From Acetobacter malorum (GTDB lineage Bacteria > Pseudomonadota > Alphaproteobacteria > Acetobacterales > Acetobacteraceae), in contig NZ_LHZC01000046.1 in NCBI RefSeq assembly GCF_001580615.1, positions 1 to 64,000 of the forward strand: DNA of 64,000 bases. Reading direction: 5' to 3'. This document shows positions 18,321 to 26,608 of this stretch, piece by piece. Made by a program: the position numbers and the translations under genes. Within the stretch, counting starts at the first letter, position 1; the number at the start of each line of letters is the position of its first letter. Below the pieces are notes generated by a model. It did not search any database. It was not told the DNA's origin and saw nothing but the letters and a program-made list of their open reading frames with translations.

Positions 18321-18329
18321 CAAGGATAA
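18321..18329 (-). promoter_or_regulatory. TATCCTTG upstream element
   Basis: TTATCCTTG on the minus strand, 62 nt upstream of the HExxH operon start at 18258. TTTT precedes the motif. Confidence 0.42.
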
Positions 18330-18396
18330 AAGCTGATGCCCGGCACAGAAAGTTTCTTTCTATATCTTTGATCGATATGGAAAGAGGCAATCCTTG

Positions 18397-18598
18397 CTAA
18401 AAACAGGCCGCGACTGATGCCACGATAGCGAAGGATACGGAAAGTGCAGATCTGGCGAAGTTGGGGATGCAGGAGGGCATCGCCTGTCGCGCCGGGGAGG
18501 GCCCGAGATCGATAATCGTTTCTTCCCCGCCTTCTGCGATGTAATCATCAAATGCCCCGTCTTCAGGGGGGGGGCAAGGATAAGCAATGATATTTCAT
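18397..18598 (-). pseudogene. Small ORF interrupted at a nine-C tract
   Basis: From an ATG at 18598 the frame reads 'MKYHCLSLPPP' and stops right after a run of nine C (18566-18574 on the plus strand as G). With eight or eleven C the frame would continue as 'EDGAFDDYIAEGGEE' through a coherent, acidic then hydrophobic sequence to a TAG at 18397, about 65 residues in total. This is either a decayed gene, a phase-variable one, or a coincidence. The nine-base homopolymer makes slippage, or a sequencing error, likely. Confidence 0.35.
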
Positions 18599-18622
18599 TG
18601 CCAAAAGAAAGGATCTGTCAGA

Positions 18623-18775
18623 ATGAGGAAGGCTATGAAGAAGCTAGGGATGTCTTTCCCTTTCGCGGTCGTCGGAGCCGTTGCTGCGTCTCTTCTCGTT
18701 AGAGGGGCGCTGGGTGACGTTCGGACGTTCAATTCATGTCAGGGTGGGGTATGCCGCAACAAGAAGTGCGAATAG
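18623..18775 (+). CDS. Small exported peptide
   Basis: 50 residues beginning 'MRKAMKKLGMSFPF', a classic signal peptide: basic N-terminus, hydrophobic core to about residue 27, then a short mature part with three Cys ('NSCQGGVCRNKKCE'). AAAGGA lies 9 nt before the ATG. It could be a small periplasmic or secreted disulfide peptide. Not recognised; too short for a firm call. Confidence 0.45.
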   Translation: MRKAMKKLGMSFPFAVVGAVAASLLVRGALGDVRTFNSCQGGVCRNKKCE

Positions 18776-18906
18776 CGAAGGTTGGGTGAATCTGCAAACA
18801 GAAGAGGGCTTCGCCATAAGCATCATCCCATCCACCAGAACATTTTTTATGCCCCCCCGAAATCTGATGACGTATGCATCGCCTGTGCTGCGCAGAGACG
18901 CATCCC

Positions 18907-19206
18907 TCATTCATCCGTATTCGGCGGAGGGATATCGGGGAAGATGCCCTTTTCAATGTTAGCTGCAATTCGGTCCAGGGCTTTGCGTGCGGCCACTTTA
19001 GCGGCCTTGAAGTCCTGCTCCTCGCCAACTTCAATAGCTTGCCCACGCTGGGCCGGATAACCATAAATCCCCCAGCTTTTGCTTCTCCCTCCGTTATAAG
19101 CGACTGCAACGCGGTCAGACACAGCGCATGGAAGCTCGTAAGAATCCATCCACTGAGAACTATGTCGTAAACGCCATCTGCGTGATGGAGGCTTATTCGC
19201 AGACAT
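18907..19206 (-). CDS. Unrecognised 99-residue protein
   Basis: Arg-rich N-terminus, an Ala/Lys helix around residues 65-85, and an acidic/Pro end 'PDIPPPNTDE'. No family recognised. Divergent from the PAPS-reductase-like gene. Confidence 0.5.
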   Translation of the reverse strand: MSANKPPSRRWRLRHSSQWMDSYELPCAVSDRVAVAYNGGRSKSWGIYGYPAQRGQAIEVGEEQDFKAAKVAARKALDRIAANIEKGIFPDIPPPNTDE

Positions 19207-19259
19207 GATTTAACCTTCCATTCAACAATACAATCCTTTTTAACCGAGAATTTATCCAT

Positions 19260-19288
19260 GTGCAATGCATGAAAATACATGCTATAAT
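19260..19288 (+). promoter_or_regulatory. Sigma70-like promoter with internal dyad
   Basis: GTGCAA (19260-19265) is followed by a 17-nt spacer and a perfect TATAAT (19283-19288), 36 nt before the ATG at 19325. The spacer holds the dyad GCATG-AAAATA-CATGC (19267-19282), well placed for a repressor. Just upstream is TTATCCATG (19252-19260), a variant of the window-wide TATCCTTG element. Confidence 0.5.
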
Positions 19289-19324
19289 TAGGTATAAATT
19301 GAAATTAAGGATTAGGATAAAGTC

Positions 19325-20410
19325 ATGTCTTCCCATGATGTAGATGACCAGGTTGTCATTCCCGGACTCGCGCTTGAGGCCGGTCTTTCACCGAAGGATG
19401 TGAAGACATCGTTTTTTGATGCTCCCGATATCGACCTCTCAATCTACGACAACATCATCGTTTGCATGTCAGGCGGAAAAGATTCCATCGCTTCTCTGCT
19501 CAGGATTTTAGAAATGGGCGCTGACCGCGATAAAATCGAGCTTTGGCACCATGAAGTTGATGGCAGAGAAGGCAGTTCCCTGATGGATTGGCGCTTTATG
19601 ACATCCTACAACAAGGCGCTCGCGGCAGCCTTTGGATTTCCTCTTTACTTTTCGTGGCTCGAAGGCGGTTTTGAAGGGGAAATGCTGAAAAACAATAGCT
19701 ATGGCCGCCCCCACAAGGTTGAAACCCCGGATGGCCTGATCACCCTTGAACGAGACACTACGCGGGCCAAGCCCTCGACCCGTCTGAAGTTCCCGCAAGT
19801 CTCTGCGAACCTCCAGACGCGCTGGTGCAGTTCTGCTCTCAAGATCGACGTGGGCCGTCGTGCGCTCAATAATCAGGCGAGATTCAACGGCAAGAAGGTC
19901 CTCTTCATCACGGGGGAGCGTCGGGAGGAGAGTGCCAACCGGGCGAGATACAGCCAGTTGGAGCGACATGCTTGCGATAGACGGGAAGGAAGACTGGCGC
20001 GGCACGTCGATGCCTGGAGGCCTGTTCTCGCGTGGTCTGAGGAGCAGGTATGGGATATCATCGCCCGTCATAATGTGATTAGCCCAGTCCCATATCGCCT
20101 CGGCTGGGGGCGCTCATCCTGCATGAAATGCATCTTCAACGACGCGACGATCTGGGCGACCATCAATAAGTATTTTCCCGGTGAGCTTGACGCTCTGGAT
20201 GCTTATGAGGTGTCGTTCGGCACAACCATTCGTCGGGACAAAAAGGGGATCATGGACGTCGCTAAAATGGGCGTTCCTCTGGAGATCACGGACCTCGCCG
20301 CTCTCAGACAGGTCACCCAAGAGGATTACACCCTTCCGATCTTCTGTGGTGACGGAGAATGGGTGCAGCCTGCTGGCGCGTTCCTGCGCACTGGGTGTGG
20401 GCCTTCCTGA
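19325..20410 (+). CDS. PAPS-reductase-like ATP-pyrophosphatase (DndC/PAPS family)
   Basis: 361 residues. The PP-loop SGGKDS lies at about 51-56 in 'VCMSGGKDSIASLLR'; later 'TRWCSSALKI', 'TGERREESANRA' and 'GWGRSSCMKCIFN' follow the PAPS reductase / DndC-like order (CSxxLKI, G.R..ES..R, then a CxxC). Enzymes of this fold activate a substrate by adenylation or reduce adenylyl sulfate. Here no cysH, cysJI or dnd partner genes are present, so a role in nucleotide or tRNA/DNA sulfur chemistry is possible but unproven. Stand-alone copies are common in phages. Own promoter and terminator: a single-gene unit. Confidence 0.8.
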   Translation: MSSHDVDDQVVIPGLALEAGLSPKDVKTSFFDAPDIDLSIYDNIIVCMSGGKDSIASLLRILEMGADRDKIELWHHEVDGREGSSLMDWRFMTSYNKALAAAFGFPLYFSWLEGGFEGEMLKNNSYGRPHKVETPDGLITLERDTTRAKPSTRLKFPQVSANLQTRWCSSALKIDVGRRALNNQARFNGKKVLFITGERREESANRARYSQLERHACDRREGRLARHVDAWRPVLAWSEEQVWDIIARHNVISPVPYRLGWGRSSCMKCIFNDATIWATINKYFPGELDALDAYEVSFGTTIRRDKKGIMDVAKMGVPLEITDLAALRQVTQEDYTLPIFCGDGEWVQPAGAFLRTGCGPS

Positions 20411-20443
20411 CGGCAGACGGAGAGCGGGCTGCTATGATATTAT

Positions 20444-20463
20444 CCCCGCCCTTCAGGGCGGGG
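20444..20463 (+). terminator. GC hairpin after the PAPS-reductase-like gene
   Basis: CCCCGCCC (20444-20451), loop TTCA, GGGCGGGG (20456-20463), then CTTTGG. A strong hairpin with a poor T-run. Confidence 0.55.
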
Positions 20464-20492
20464 CTTTGGGCGCATCAGGCTGTGAGTAAAAA

Positions 20493-20837
20493 TCAGCCTT
20501 GAGGGGGGTGATCGCCTAAGATTTTACCACTGCCTTTTGCGGTAATCTCTCCTTTGAAATCCAAAATTTCGGGGAGATCTCGTATCTTCGGACAATTACT
20601 GATTGCCACACCTGTCGTAAAGGAAAGGCGCTGCGGAAGAGAGGTCAGATCCGGGCAGTCAATGAGGGTTAGTTGACAGACATCCACTTCTTCTGGAGGC
20701 ACCATAAGAGAAGGGCAGCGGATGACTGTTAAGGTTCCGCCTCTCACAAACTTTGGAAGGGTAGAGAACTTATGGCAGTCCTCGACGTATATGCTGGCCG
20801 CTCCCCCCGCAATATCTCCTGCCTGTTTACAGGCAGG
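20493..20837 (-). pseudogene. 5'-truncated LRR-like gene copy
   Basis: From the GTG at 20747 to 20493 (84 codons) and, in the same frame upstream to about 20800, the sequence is clearly related to the neighbouring LRR-like genes: 'ASIYVEDCHKFSTLP' here against 'TIYIEDCDGIEIP' in the gene at 20859-21635. The frame meets a TAA at 20838-20840 next to a hairpin, and no N-terminal domain is present. Either a remnant of a longer third paralogue, or a short expressed protein from the GTG. It ends 'DHPPQG' without the S-P tail of its relatives. Confidence 0.6.
20818..20837. repeat. Inverted repeat at the break of the LRR remnant
   Basis: CCTGCCTGT and ACAGGCAGG around TT form a 9-bp perfect hairpin exactly where homology of the truncated copy ends. 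It may be the terminator of the upstream LRR gene or a recombination scar. Confidence 0.5.
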
Positions 20838-20858
20838 TTATGCTCCGCCTGCTCCCGA

Positions 20859-21635
20859 TTAAGGACTGAGAGAAGTGTCCTGATCGGGGGCGGGCGAGAC
20901 TGCAAAATTGTCTGGGTAGCGAATGTCTATGCCAGTGCTCTCCAACGCCTGCGGTATTTCAATGCCGTCGCAGTCTTCAATATAGATCGTCTGCCCCACC
21001 TTCAGGTCATCAGGAAGCCTGCGGATGTTTTGGCAATCATTAACCTCCAGATCCCCGCCAATACTGAAATTTTCCGGGAGAACAGATAGGGCAGGACATG
21101 AGGATAGTAGCAGGGACCCTTTGATGGTCCATCCTTCAGGGAAGGACTTGAATTCGCTGCATTCGCTGACCACCAGAACTTTATTAACGTTTACCCCACC
21201 CTCAATCGTCCTGAGCGAATTGCAGCCCACTATTCTCAGGTAATCGACATCAAGAGCGGTCGGCAGCTTCCCCAGAGACGGGCAGTCGGAAAAGCTCATG
21301 CCTTTGGGAGAATGAATTCCGTCAGCGATCTGCTTCAAAGAGTGGCAGGAGATCACTTCGATACGCTCAGCGACATGCAGATCAGCCGGAAGAGATTCCA
21401 GAGCGCCACATCTGTTGATCTCAAGGCGACATGGAACGGAGAGGCCTGCCGGCAACGCCTTAAGGCTTTTCAGGCCTGTGAGATATAAGCTTTTTTCCAG
21501 CTTCCAATTGTCTGGGAGCTGGGTGATGAACTCCGCCCCGGCGATTTTGTCGAATGACACCGAACCATCCGGCTTGAAGGCTTCTGGGAAGTTCCGCTTC
21601 AGTTCGTCAACGGTTTTGAACGCTGTTTGGGTCAT
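20859..21635 (-). CDS. Leucine-rich-repeat-like protein with Pro/Ser/acidic tail
   Basis: 258 residues. After an N-terminal domain of about 40 residues ('TVDELKRNFPEAFKPDGSV') come about eight repeats of 21-23 residues with the pattern LP-x2-L-x-V-x4-L-x-I-x2-C-x2-L, e.g. 'LPAGLSVPCRLEINRCGAL'. The LP start recalls LPX-type LRRs of secreted bacterial effectors, but a Cys replaces the usual Asn. The end 'APDQDTSLSP' is of the tail class shared by many proteins here. No enzyme domain follows the repeats. Probably a protein-binding scaffold; secretion is an inference. 15 nt from the upstream paralogue, so same operon. Confidence 0.7.
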   Translation of the reverse strand: MTQTAFKTVDELKRNFPEAFKPDGSVSFDKIAGAEFITQLPDNWKLEKSLYLTGLKSLKALPAGLSVPCRLEINRCGALESLPADLHVAERIEVISCHSLKQIADGIHSPKGMSFSDCPSLGKLPTALDVDYLRIVGCNSLRTIEGGVNVNKVLVVSECSEFKSFPEGWTIKGSLLLSSCPALSVLPENFSIGGDLEVNDCQNIRRLPDDLKVGQTIYIEDCDGIEIPQALESTGIDIRYPDNFAVSPAPDQDTSLSP

Positions 21636-21650
21636 GAAAAATACTCAATA

Positions 21651-22493
21651 TCAGGGGGTTGGAGAACTTGCCTCAGGCTCGGGCGACCGCGCAATTTCAT
21701 AGTCCGTATGAGAGTAGGCGATGATATTCGGGCAGGCAGCCGCAACATGCTCAGGGATTATCACCCCCTTGCAGCCGCGCATGATTAACGCTCCGCCTAT
21801 CTCTGCTGTTGATGGGATTTCCTTAATCCCCGAGCATTTGGATATATCAAGATTTCTGCCCACACGAAGATCGACTGGCAATTCCTCTATCTGTGAGCAC
21901 CCCGACATGAGAAGATCATACTTGAGATTGAGGCCATCAGGTATCGAGCGGACTTCCGGACACTCTGCAATGCACATCCATTCCCCCACATAAAGATGCT
22001 GGGGCAGGGACAGTAAAGCCGGGCAGGAACTGACCTCGAAATTCTTACGGGCAACCACTTTGTCCGGAAGGCTCCTCAGGGAAGGGCAGTTGCTGACAGT
22101 CAACCATTCAACATCCAGGGATGATGGGAGCCGCGCGAATTTCTCACACCCGAAGATAAAGAAAGAGTACGACGGTGATACGCCATCAGGGATAGCCTCG
22201 AAGGAAGGACAGTTTATCACCCGGATGCTTCTGCCGACAGAAATGTCCGCTGGAAGGGTCACGACTGAACGACAGTCTTCCAGCTCAAAATTTCTTCCGA
22301 CTGACAATCCTTTTGGGATCTCGCGGAGGGCAGTTAATCCTTGTAGCTTAAGGTCACCATTTACCGTCCAGTTTTCTGGCAGTTCGGCGATGTCTGCAGC
22401 GCCGGGAACATTACCGAAATCAACGTTGCCAGTAGATTTGAAGGCAGTAGGGAAATCTTTCCTTAACTCTTCGACCGTCAGGTAGCGTTTCAT
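21651..22493 (-). CDS. Leucine-rich-repeat-like protein with Pro/Ser/acidic tail
   Basis: 280 residues, paralogue of 20859-21635 over the full length. The N-terminal domain 'TVEELRKDFPTAFKSTGNV' is followed by about nine 23-residue LP..C repeats, then 'SPEPEASSPTP' at the end. A variant element GGTCCCTTG lies 132 nt upstream on the same strand (22626-22634). No signal peptide or membrane segment. Function unknown; a binding scaffold. Confidence 0.7.
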   Translation of the reverse strand: MKRYLTVEELRKDFPTAFKSTGNVDFGNVPGAADIAELPENWTVNGDLKLQGLTALREIPKGLSVGRNFELEDCRSVVTLPADISVGRSIRVINCPSFEAIPDGVSPSYSFFIFGCEKFARLPSSLDVEWLTVSNCPSLRSLPDKVVARKNFEVSSCPALLSLPQHLYVGEWMCIAECPEVRSIPDGLNLKYDLLMSGCSQIEELPVDLRVGRNLDISKCSGIKEIPSTAEIGGALIMRGCKGVIIPEHVAAACPNIIAYSHTDYEIARSPEPEASSPTP

Positions 22494-22740
22494 CGCTTCA
22501 ATTTCCTTTCTAGCAACATTCGCAGCTTCTCTTCTTATTGCCTAAGCCGCATAACACTTACGGTCAAAAAATAAGGTAAAGCGAAGGAGACAATACTGAA
22601 ATCGAGTAATAACACGCAGGTGGTGCAAGGGACCACTACCAATTCAATCCCCGAATAGGGGAACGTATTTCTGCAAACGACAGAAGTTTTATATAAGGGT
22701 CATCCCCGGAAAATCAGGGTTATTTCTTAGTCTTTATTTC
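22494..22740. other. Intergenic region upstream of the LRR operon
   Basis: Contains GGTCCCTTG (minus, 22626-22634) and a 14-bp tandem duplication at 22723-22750. No gene seen. Confidence 0.4.
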
Positions 22741-22750
22741 TTAGTCTTTA
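22723..22750. repeat. 14-bp exact tandem duplication across a stop codon
   Basis: TTTCTTAGTCTTTA occurs twice head to tail (22723-22736 and 22737-22750). The second copy contains the last codons and the stop of the minus-strand gene ending at 22741, so the duplication supplies a second in-frame-like gene end just downstream. Confidence 0.85.
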
Positions 22751-23310
22751 GCACCTCTACGCTCTAAACGAAGACGGGCGATCTCCTTGGCAGTTTCTTT
22801 TCGGCGAACTTTGTTTTCATTCATGTCTTTGTGAATTTTCGCCAGTTTCTCTTTGAGGCGTCGATCTTCTATGACGAGATGCTCCGCCCAGGACTGCGCG
22901 TCCCGCAGGGCCAATTCTATGATGTAAGCGCGATCTGGAGAGAAGGTGTTCTCGCTCATGAGCTCACCGTCATGCGTAACATTCGGCCAGCCTAGTTGCT
23001 CGCATGACTTTTCAAGTATGTCGCCGCCAGAGTATGTATAAACCTTGATATTTGAACCGAATGTGTCTTCGGCGGCAATAGCGGCTACGATCTCTCTCTG
23101 TGAAGCAGCCGCGAGCGCAGGCAGGTTCTGTTCCAAAAAGGAGAGAAATGCCTTTTTGCCCCTAATGCGCAGAGCGCTTCGCATCTCTCCCTCCGTCGTA
23201 ACCCGGATCAGGGTCGGGTTCACGGGAGAGCCAATGCAGATATCGCCACTTTCTACTGACACGATGTAATCGCTGTTGCAGAAACGGTCTTTAAAAGTTT
23301 TCCAACCCAT
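22741..23310 (-). CDS. Unrecognised coiled-coil-ended protein
   Basis: 189 residues. The first 40 ('MGWKTFKDRFCNSDYIVSVESGD') look beta-rich, and the last 50 are a charged coiled coil ('LKEKLAKIHKDMNENKVRRK'). Similar small proteins occur on phages, but I cannot name the family. Confidence 0.55.
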   Translation of the reverse strand: MGWKTFKDRFCNSDYIVSVESGDICIGSPVNPTLIRVTTEGEMRSALRIRGKKAFLSFLEQNLPALAAASQREIVAAIAAEDTFGSNIKVYTYSGGDILEKSCEQLGWPNVTHDGELMSENTFSPDRAYIIELALRDAQSWAEHLVIEDRRLKEKLAKIHKDMNENKVRRKETAKEIARLRLERRGAKD

Positions 23311-23337
23311 AACTAATTACTTTGCTCCTAAACGGCT

Positions 23338-23556
23338 CTACTCATCATCAGGAAAGCATTCCTGAGCTGGTATTGCTTCAAGATCTAATTTTGATACAAC
23401 ATTAGTGACATTATGCCATACGCAAAGAAGAAGAAGAACTATCGCAGCGAAGCCTTCTCCGGACCTGTATCCTCTGGCGCGTTTAGACCACAAAAAGAGG
23501 GCAACCAAAGAAAGAATCAAGAAGTAAAAATCGATAATCAAAGTGATCATACTCAC
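23338..23556 (-). CDS. Small membrane protein
   Basis: 72 residues with two hydrophobic helices (about 3-23 and 37-52) separated by a basic loop 'WSKRARGYRSGEG', ending in an acidic cytoplasmic or periplasmic tail. No family recognised. Located 27 nt upstream of the previous gene, same strand. Confidence 0.5.
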   Translation of the reverse strand: MSMITLIIDFYFLILSLVALFLWSKRARGYRSGEGFAAIVLLLLCVWHNVTNVVSKLDLEAIPAQECFPDDE

Positions 23557-23632
23557 TAATAAATTACCCTTTGAGCTAAGAATGGATCACCCAGGCTGTA
23601 TTGGCCTTGCCAAACTGAGATAGTCAAAAAAT

Positions 23633-23665
23633 AAGGCGAGGCCCCCTTCAGGAAGGCCTCGCCTT
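23633..23665. terminator. Bidirectional terminator after gyrA
   Basis: AAGGCGAGGC (23633-23642) pairs with GCCTCGCCTT (23656-23665). Minus-strand reading continues into TATTTTTT, giving a good intrinsic terminator for the gyrB-gyrA operon; the plus strand has only TTTATT. Confidence 0.8.
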
Positions 23666-23685
23666 TATTCCGTGTTCCGTCGAAA

Positions 23686-26550
23686 TTATTCTTCGTCGGA
23701 TTCCGCTGAGGCGTTTTCTACAGTACCTTCATCATCGGTTTCAGATGCCTCCTCGCCCTCAGCCTCTGTGGCTTCGAGATCATCCTCATCTTCAAATTCG
23801 CCAGCGGTGGAGGCCTCAAGGATGCAGAGAGAGGCGATCTTGTCACCAGGCGGCACCTGGAAGAGAATCACCCCCCTTCCAGAACGCGCTATCCGACGGA
23901 TACCCTTACAGCCAGTCCGGATAGCCTGGCCTCCACTCGTTACAATCAGAAGCCCATCAGTGTCGCCGGAGGGCAGAAGGCCCACCAGCCCCCCAGTCGC
24001 AGGAGTGAATGTCCCAATCGACACACCCTTGGTACCACGAGAACTGACCCGGACTTCGTGGCTGGAGAACCGCTTGCCAATCGCGCGTTCTGAGACAGTG
24101 ATGAGCGTGACATCTGTCGCCGCCATGCTCTCCATCTGTTCCTGGGTGAGCTTGACGGTGAATTCGCTATCACCCTCTTTGATGACCTTCTCACCGCCAG
24201 CCAGGTAAGCCTGCCTTTCGTTCGGTGTCGCGTCCGAGTGATGGACGATACAGGCACTGACACACCGCTCAGCCGGGCCGAGCGTGATGCCGCGCGTTCC
24301 GGCAGAATCACGGGAAGCAAAGACGCGAATATTCTTGGCGTTGATCTGGAAGCGCACCGCGCGGCCAGAGCTTGATGCCAAAATGAGATCCTCAACGTCT
24401 TCATGACAGGGAAGGACGGCCAGAAGATTGATGTCCCCGCCATCCTGGGACTTCATAGCCTTTTTCCCGTTGCTGCGAATGTTCATGAAGTCTGACATCT
24501 TATTGCGGCGGACGCTGCCGGCAGATGTCACGAACATCAGATATTTATCCTCAGCTTCGGCCGTCGTTGCAGGCATCTTGATGACCGCAGCGATCTGCTC
24601 GCCGTCTTCGAGTTCGATACCGTAATTCACGATAGGACGCCCGGCAGAGCTGCTGGCAGTCATCGGGAAGCTACCGGCGCGCACCGCGTATGCTTTGCCG
24701 TAAGACGTGAAGAAGGTCAGCATGTCATGCGTCATGCAGGGAACGGTATGCGTAACGAAGTCTTCATCGCGCGGCACCGCACCAGCCTTGCGCCCTTTGC
24801 CACCCCGGTTCTGTTCGCGGAAGGAATCCTGCTCAGTGATACGAACGTAGGACCGGTGTGTGACAGACAGAACGACCGGCACGTTCGGATACAACTGGAA
24901 GTCCTCGACCTCATCGACACCACGCTGCAGCTCGGTGAGGCGAGGGCAGGAGCCATAGCCCTGAAGGAATTCCTCCATCTCTGAGATCATGACCTCATCC
25001 AGCGCGGCTGGGGTCGCGAGAAGGTGCAGGTTCCCTTCCATGGAGGCTTTGAGCTTAACCGCCTCATCCGCAATGTCGTTCAACTGCAGCTTAGTCAGGT
25101 TGATGAGGCGCATTTCCAGGATGGATTTTGCCTGATCTTCAGTGAGGCGGAAGACCTCCGGCAGATCATCGTCTGGCTCCACAGCTTGCAGATATTTTGC
25201 CAGATCAGCCTCTACTGGGAATTTCATTTCCAGAAGGGCGAGTTTGGCAGACGGGCCATCCTCACTGTCCTGAATGATTTTCACGACGTCCCGGATCTGA
25301 GTTCGAGCTGCGAACAGGCCTGTGAGCGTGCGGAGGCGCTTCCGCTCTTTCTCCAGCAGGAAGTTTGTGCGACGCCACAGCACCTCTCTGCGGAAGTCGA
25401 TGAATTCGTCCATCACCTGACGGACACCCAGAAGCAGAGGCTTTCCGCCTGGACCGCGGACGGTCAGGTTGTAGTTCACGCTTCTGGAGAACAGAGTGCG
25501 TGATTCCAGATTTTTCAGGATCAGGTCAGCGTTGGCATCTTTCTTGAGATCGAGGACGATGCGGATGCCTTTTTGCGAACTTTCGTCCCGGATTTCCTGA
25601 ATATCGCCAAATCCGAAGGATTTTTCACCCTTCGTGTTTTTCATCTCGTTGATTTTCGCAACCAGTCCGGATTTGTTGACCATGTATGGGATGGAGGTCA
25701 GGATGATCTGCTGACGACCGGCCTTCTTGCCGCTCTCGAATGTCTTCAGCTCGTGCGTCCCGACAAGGCGGACAGAGCCATTACCGGTCGCGAATGCCTT
25801 GGCATACCCTCCGTTGTCGACGCAGACGGCCCCGGTGGGGAAGTCCGGACCAGGCATGATCTGTCGGAGGGCTTCATCGGAGATGGATGGGTCGCGGATG
25901 ACGGCAATCGTCGCCTGTATAACCTCTTCCGGATTGTGAGGCGGAATGCTGGATGCGAAGCCTACGGCGATCCCCTCCACACCGTTAATCAGCAGAAGAG
26001 GAATCCGCGCCGGCAAAACGGAGGGTTCCTGCTCGGATTCATCGTAGTTGGGCACGAAATCAACCGTGTCGAGGTCGATATCCTTCATGAGCGCGATATG
26101 CGCCTGCGGCTGAAGCTGAGCTTCAGTGTATCGCATCGCAGCGGGGGAATCCCCATCAATCGAGCCAAAGTTTCCCTGCCCAAGAATGATCGGGAGGCGC
26201 ATCGTCCAGTCTTGCGCCATACGCACCAATGAATCATAGATCGAAGCGTCACCGTGTGGGTGATATTTACCCATCACATCACCGACGATACGCGCCGATT
26301 TGACGACGCCCTTGGAGATAAAAGGCGCTGCACCGTAAACGACCCGTCGATGCACGGGCTTTAGCCCGTCTCTTACGTCCGGCAGTGCGCGAGAAGCGAT
26401 GACGGACATGGCGTAGTTCAGATAGGAAGTAGACATGCTGTCTTCCATCGGAACAATATTTACTGCGCCAATATCCTTGCCTTCGACTTCGTCGGCCAGT
26501 GTTTCATCGATGTCGTTCTGGTCTTCGATCATGTTATCAGAATTGCTCAT
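23686..26550 (-). CDS. gyrA: DNA gyrase subunit A
   Basis: 954 residues from the ATG at 26550. The catalytic Tyr is in AMRYTEAQL (Tyr141), the quinolone region reads HGDASIYDS (about 99-107; Ala at the position of E. coli Ser83, common in alphaproteobacteria), and the C-terminal beta-pinwheel carries a GyrA box QNRGGKG. The GyrA box indicates true gyrase rather than ParC. With GyrB it introduces negative supercoils at the cost of ATP. An acidic tail of about 45 residues ends the protein. Located 58 nt downstream of gyrB, same operon; chromosomal gyrA and gyrB are usually far apart in alphaproteobacteria, which supports this being an accessory gyrase of the replicon. Confidence 0.95.
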   Translation of the reverse strand: MSNSDNMIEDQNDIDETLADEVEGKDIGAVNIVPMEDSMSTSYLNYAMSVIASRALPDVRDGLKPVHRRVVYGAAPFISKGVVKSARIVGDVMGKYHPHGDASIYDSLVRMAQDWTMRLPIILGQGNFGSIDGDSPAAMRYTEAQLQPQAHIALMKDIDLDTVDFVPNYDESEQEPSVLPARIPLLLINGVEGIAVGFASSIPPHNPEEVIQATIAVIRDPSISDEALRQIMPGPDFPTGAVCVDNGGYAKAFATGNGSVRLVGTHELKTFESGKKAGRQQIILTSIPYMVNKSGLVAKINEMKNTKGEKSFGFGDIQEIRDESSQKGIRIVLDLKKDANADLILKNLESRTLFSRSVNYNLTVRGPGGKPLLLGVRQVMDEFIDFRREVLWRRTNFLLEKERKRLRTLTGLFAARTQIRDVVKIIQDSEDGPSAKLALLEMKFPVEADLAKYLQAVEPDDDLPEVFRLTEDQAKSILEMRLINLTKLQLNDIADEAVKLKASMEGNLHLLATPAALDEVMISEMEEFLQGYGSCPRLTELQRGVDEVEDFQLYPNVPVVLSVTHRSYVRITEQDSFREQNRGGKGRKAGAVPRDEDFVTHTVPCMTHDMLTFFTSYGKAYAVRAGSFPMTASSSAGRPIVNYGIELEDGEQIAAVIKMPATTAEAEDKYLMFVTSAGSVRRNKMSDFMNIRSNGKKAMKSQDGGDINLLAVLPCHEDVEDLILASSSGRAVRFQINAKNIRVFASRDSAGTRGITLGPAERCVSACIVHHSDATPNERQAYLAGGEKVIKEGDSEFTVKLTQEQMESMAATDVTLITVSERAIGKRFSSHEVRVSSRGTKGVSIGTFTPATGGLVGLLPSGDTDGLLIVTSGGQAIRTGCKGIRRIARSGRGVILFQVPPGDKIASLCILEASTAGEFEDEDDLEATEAEGEEASETDDEGTVENASAESDEE

Positions 26551-26608
26551 AATGCTTTTTGGGCCTGCTTTTGAGTAAGTGATTGTGCGTTTGGAAGGAG
26601 GGCAGTGC

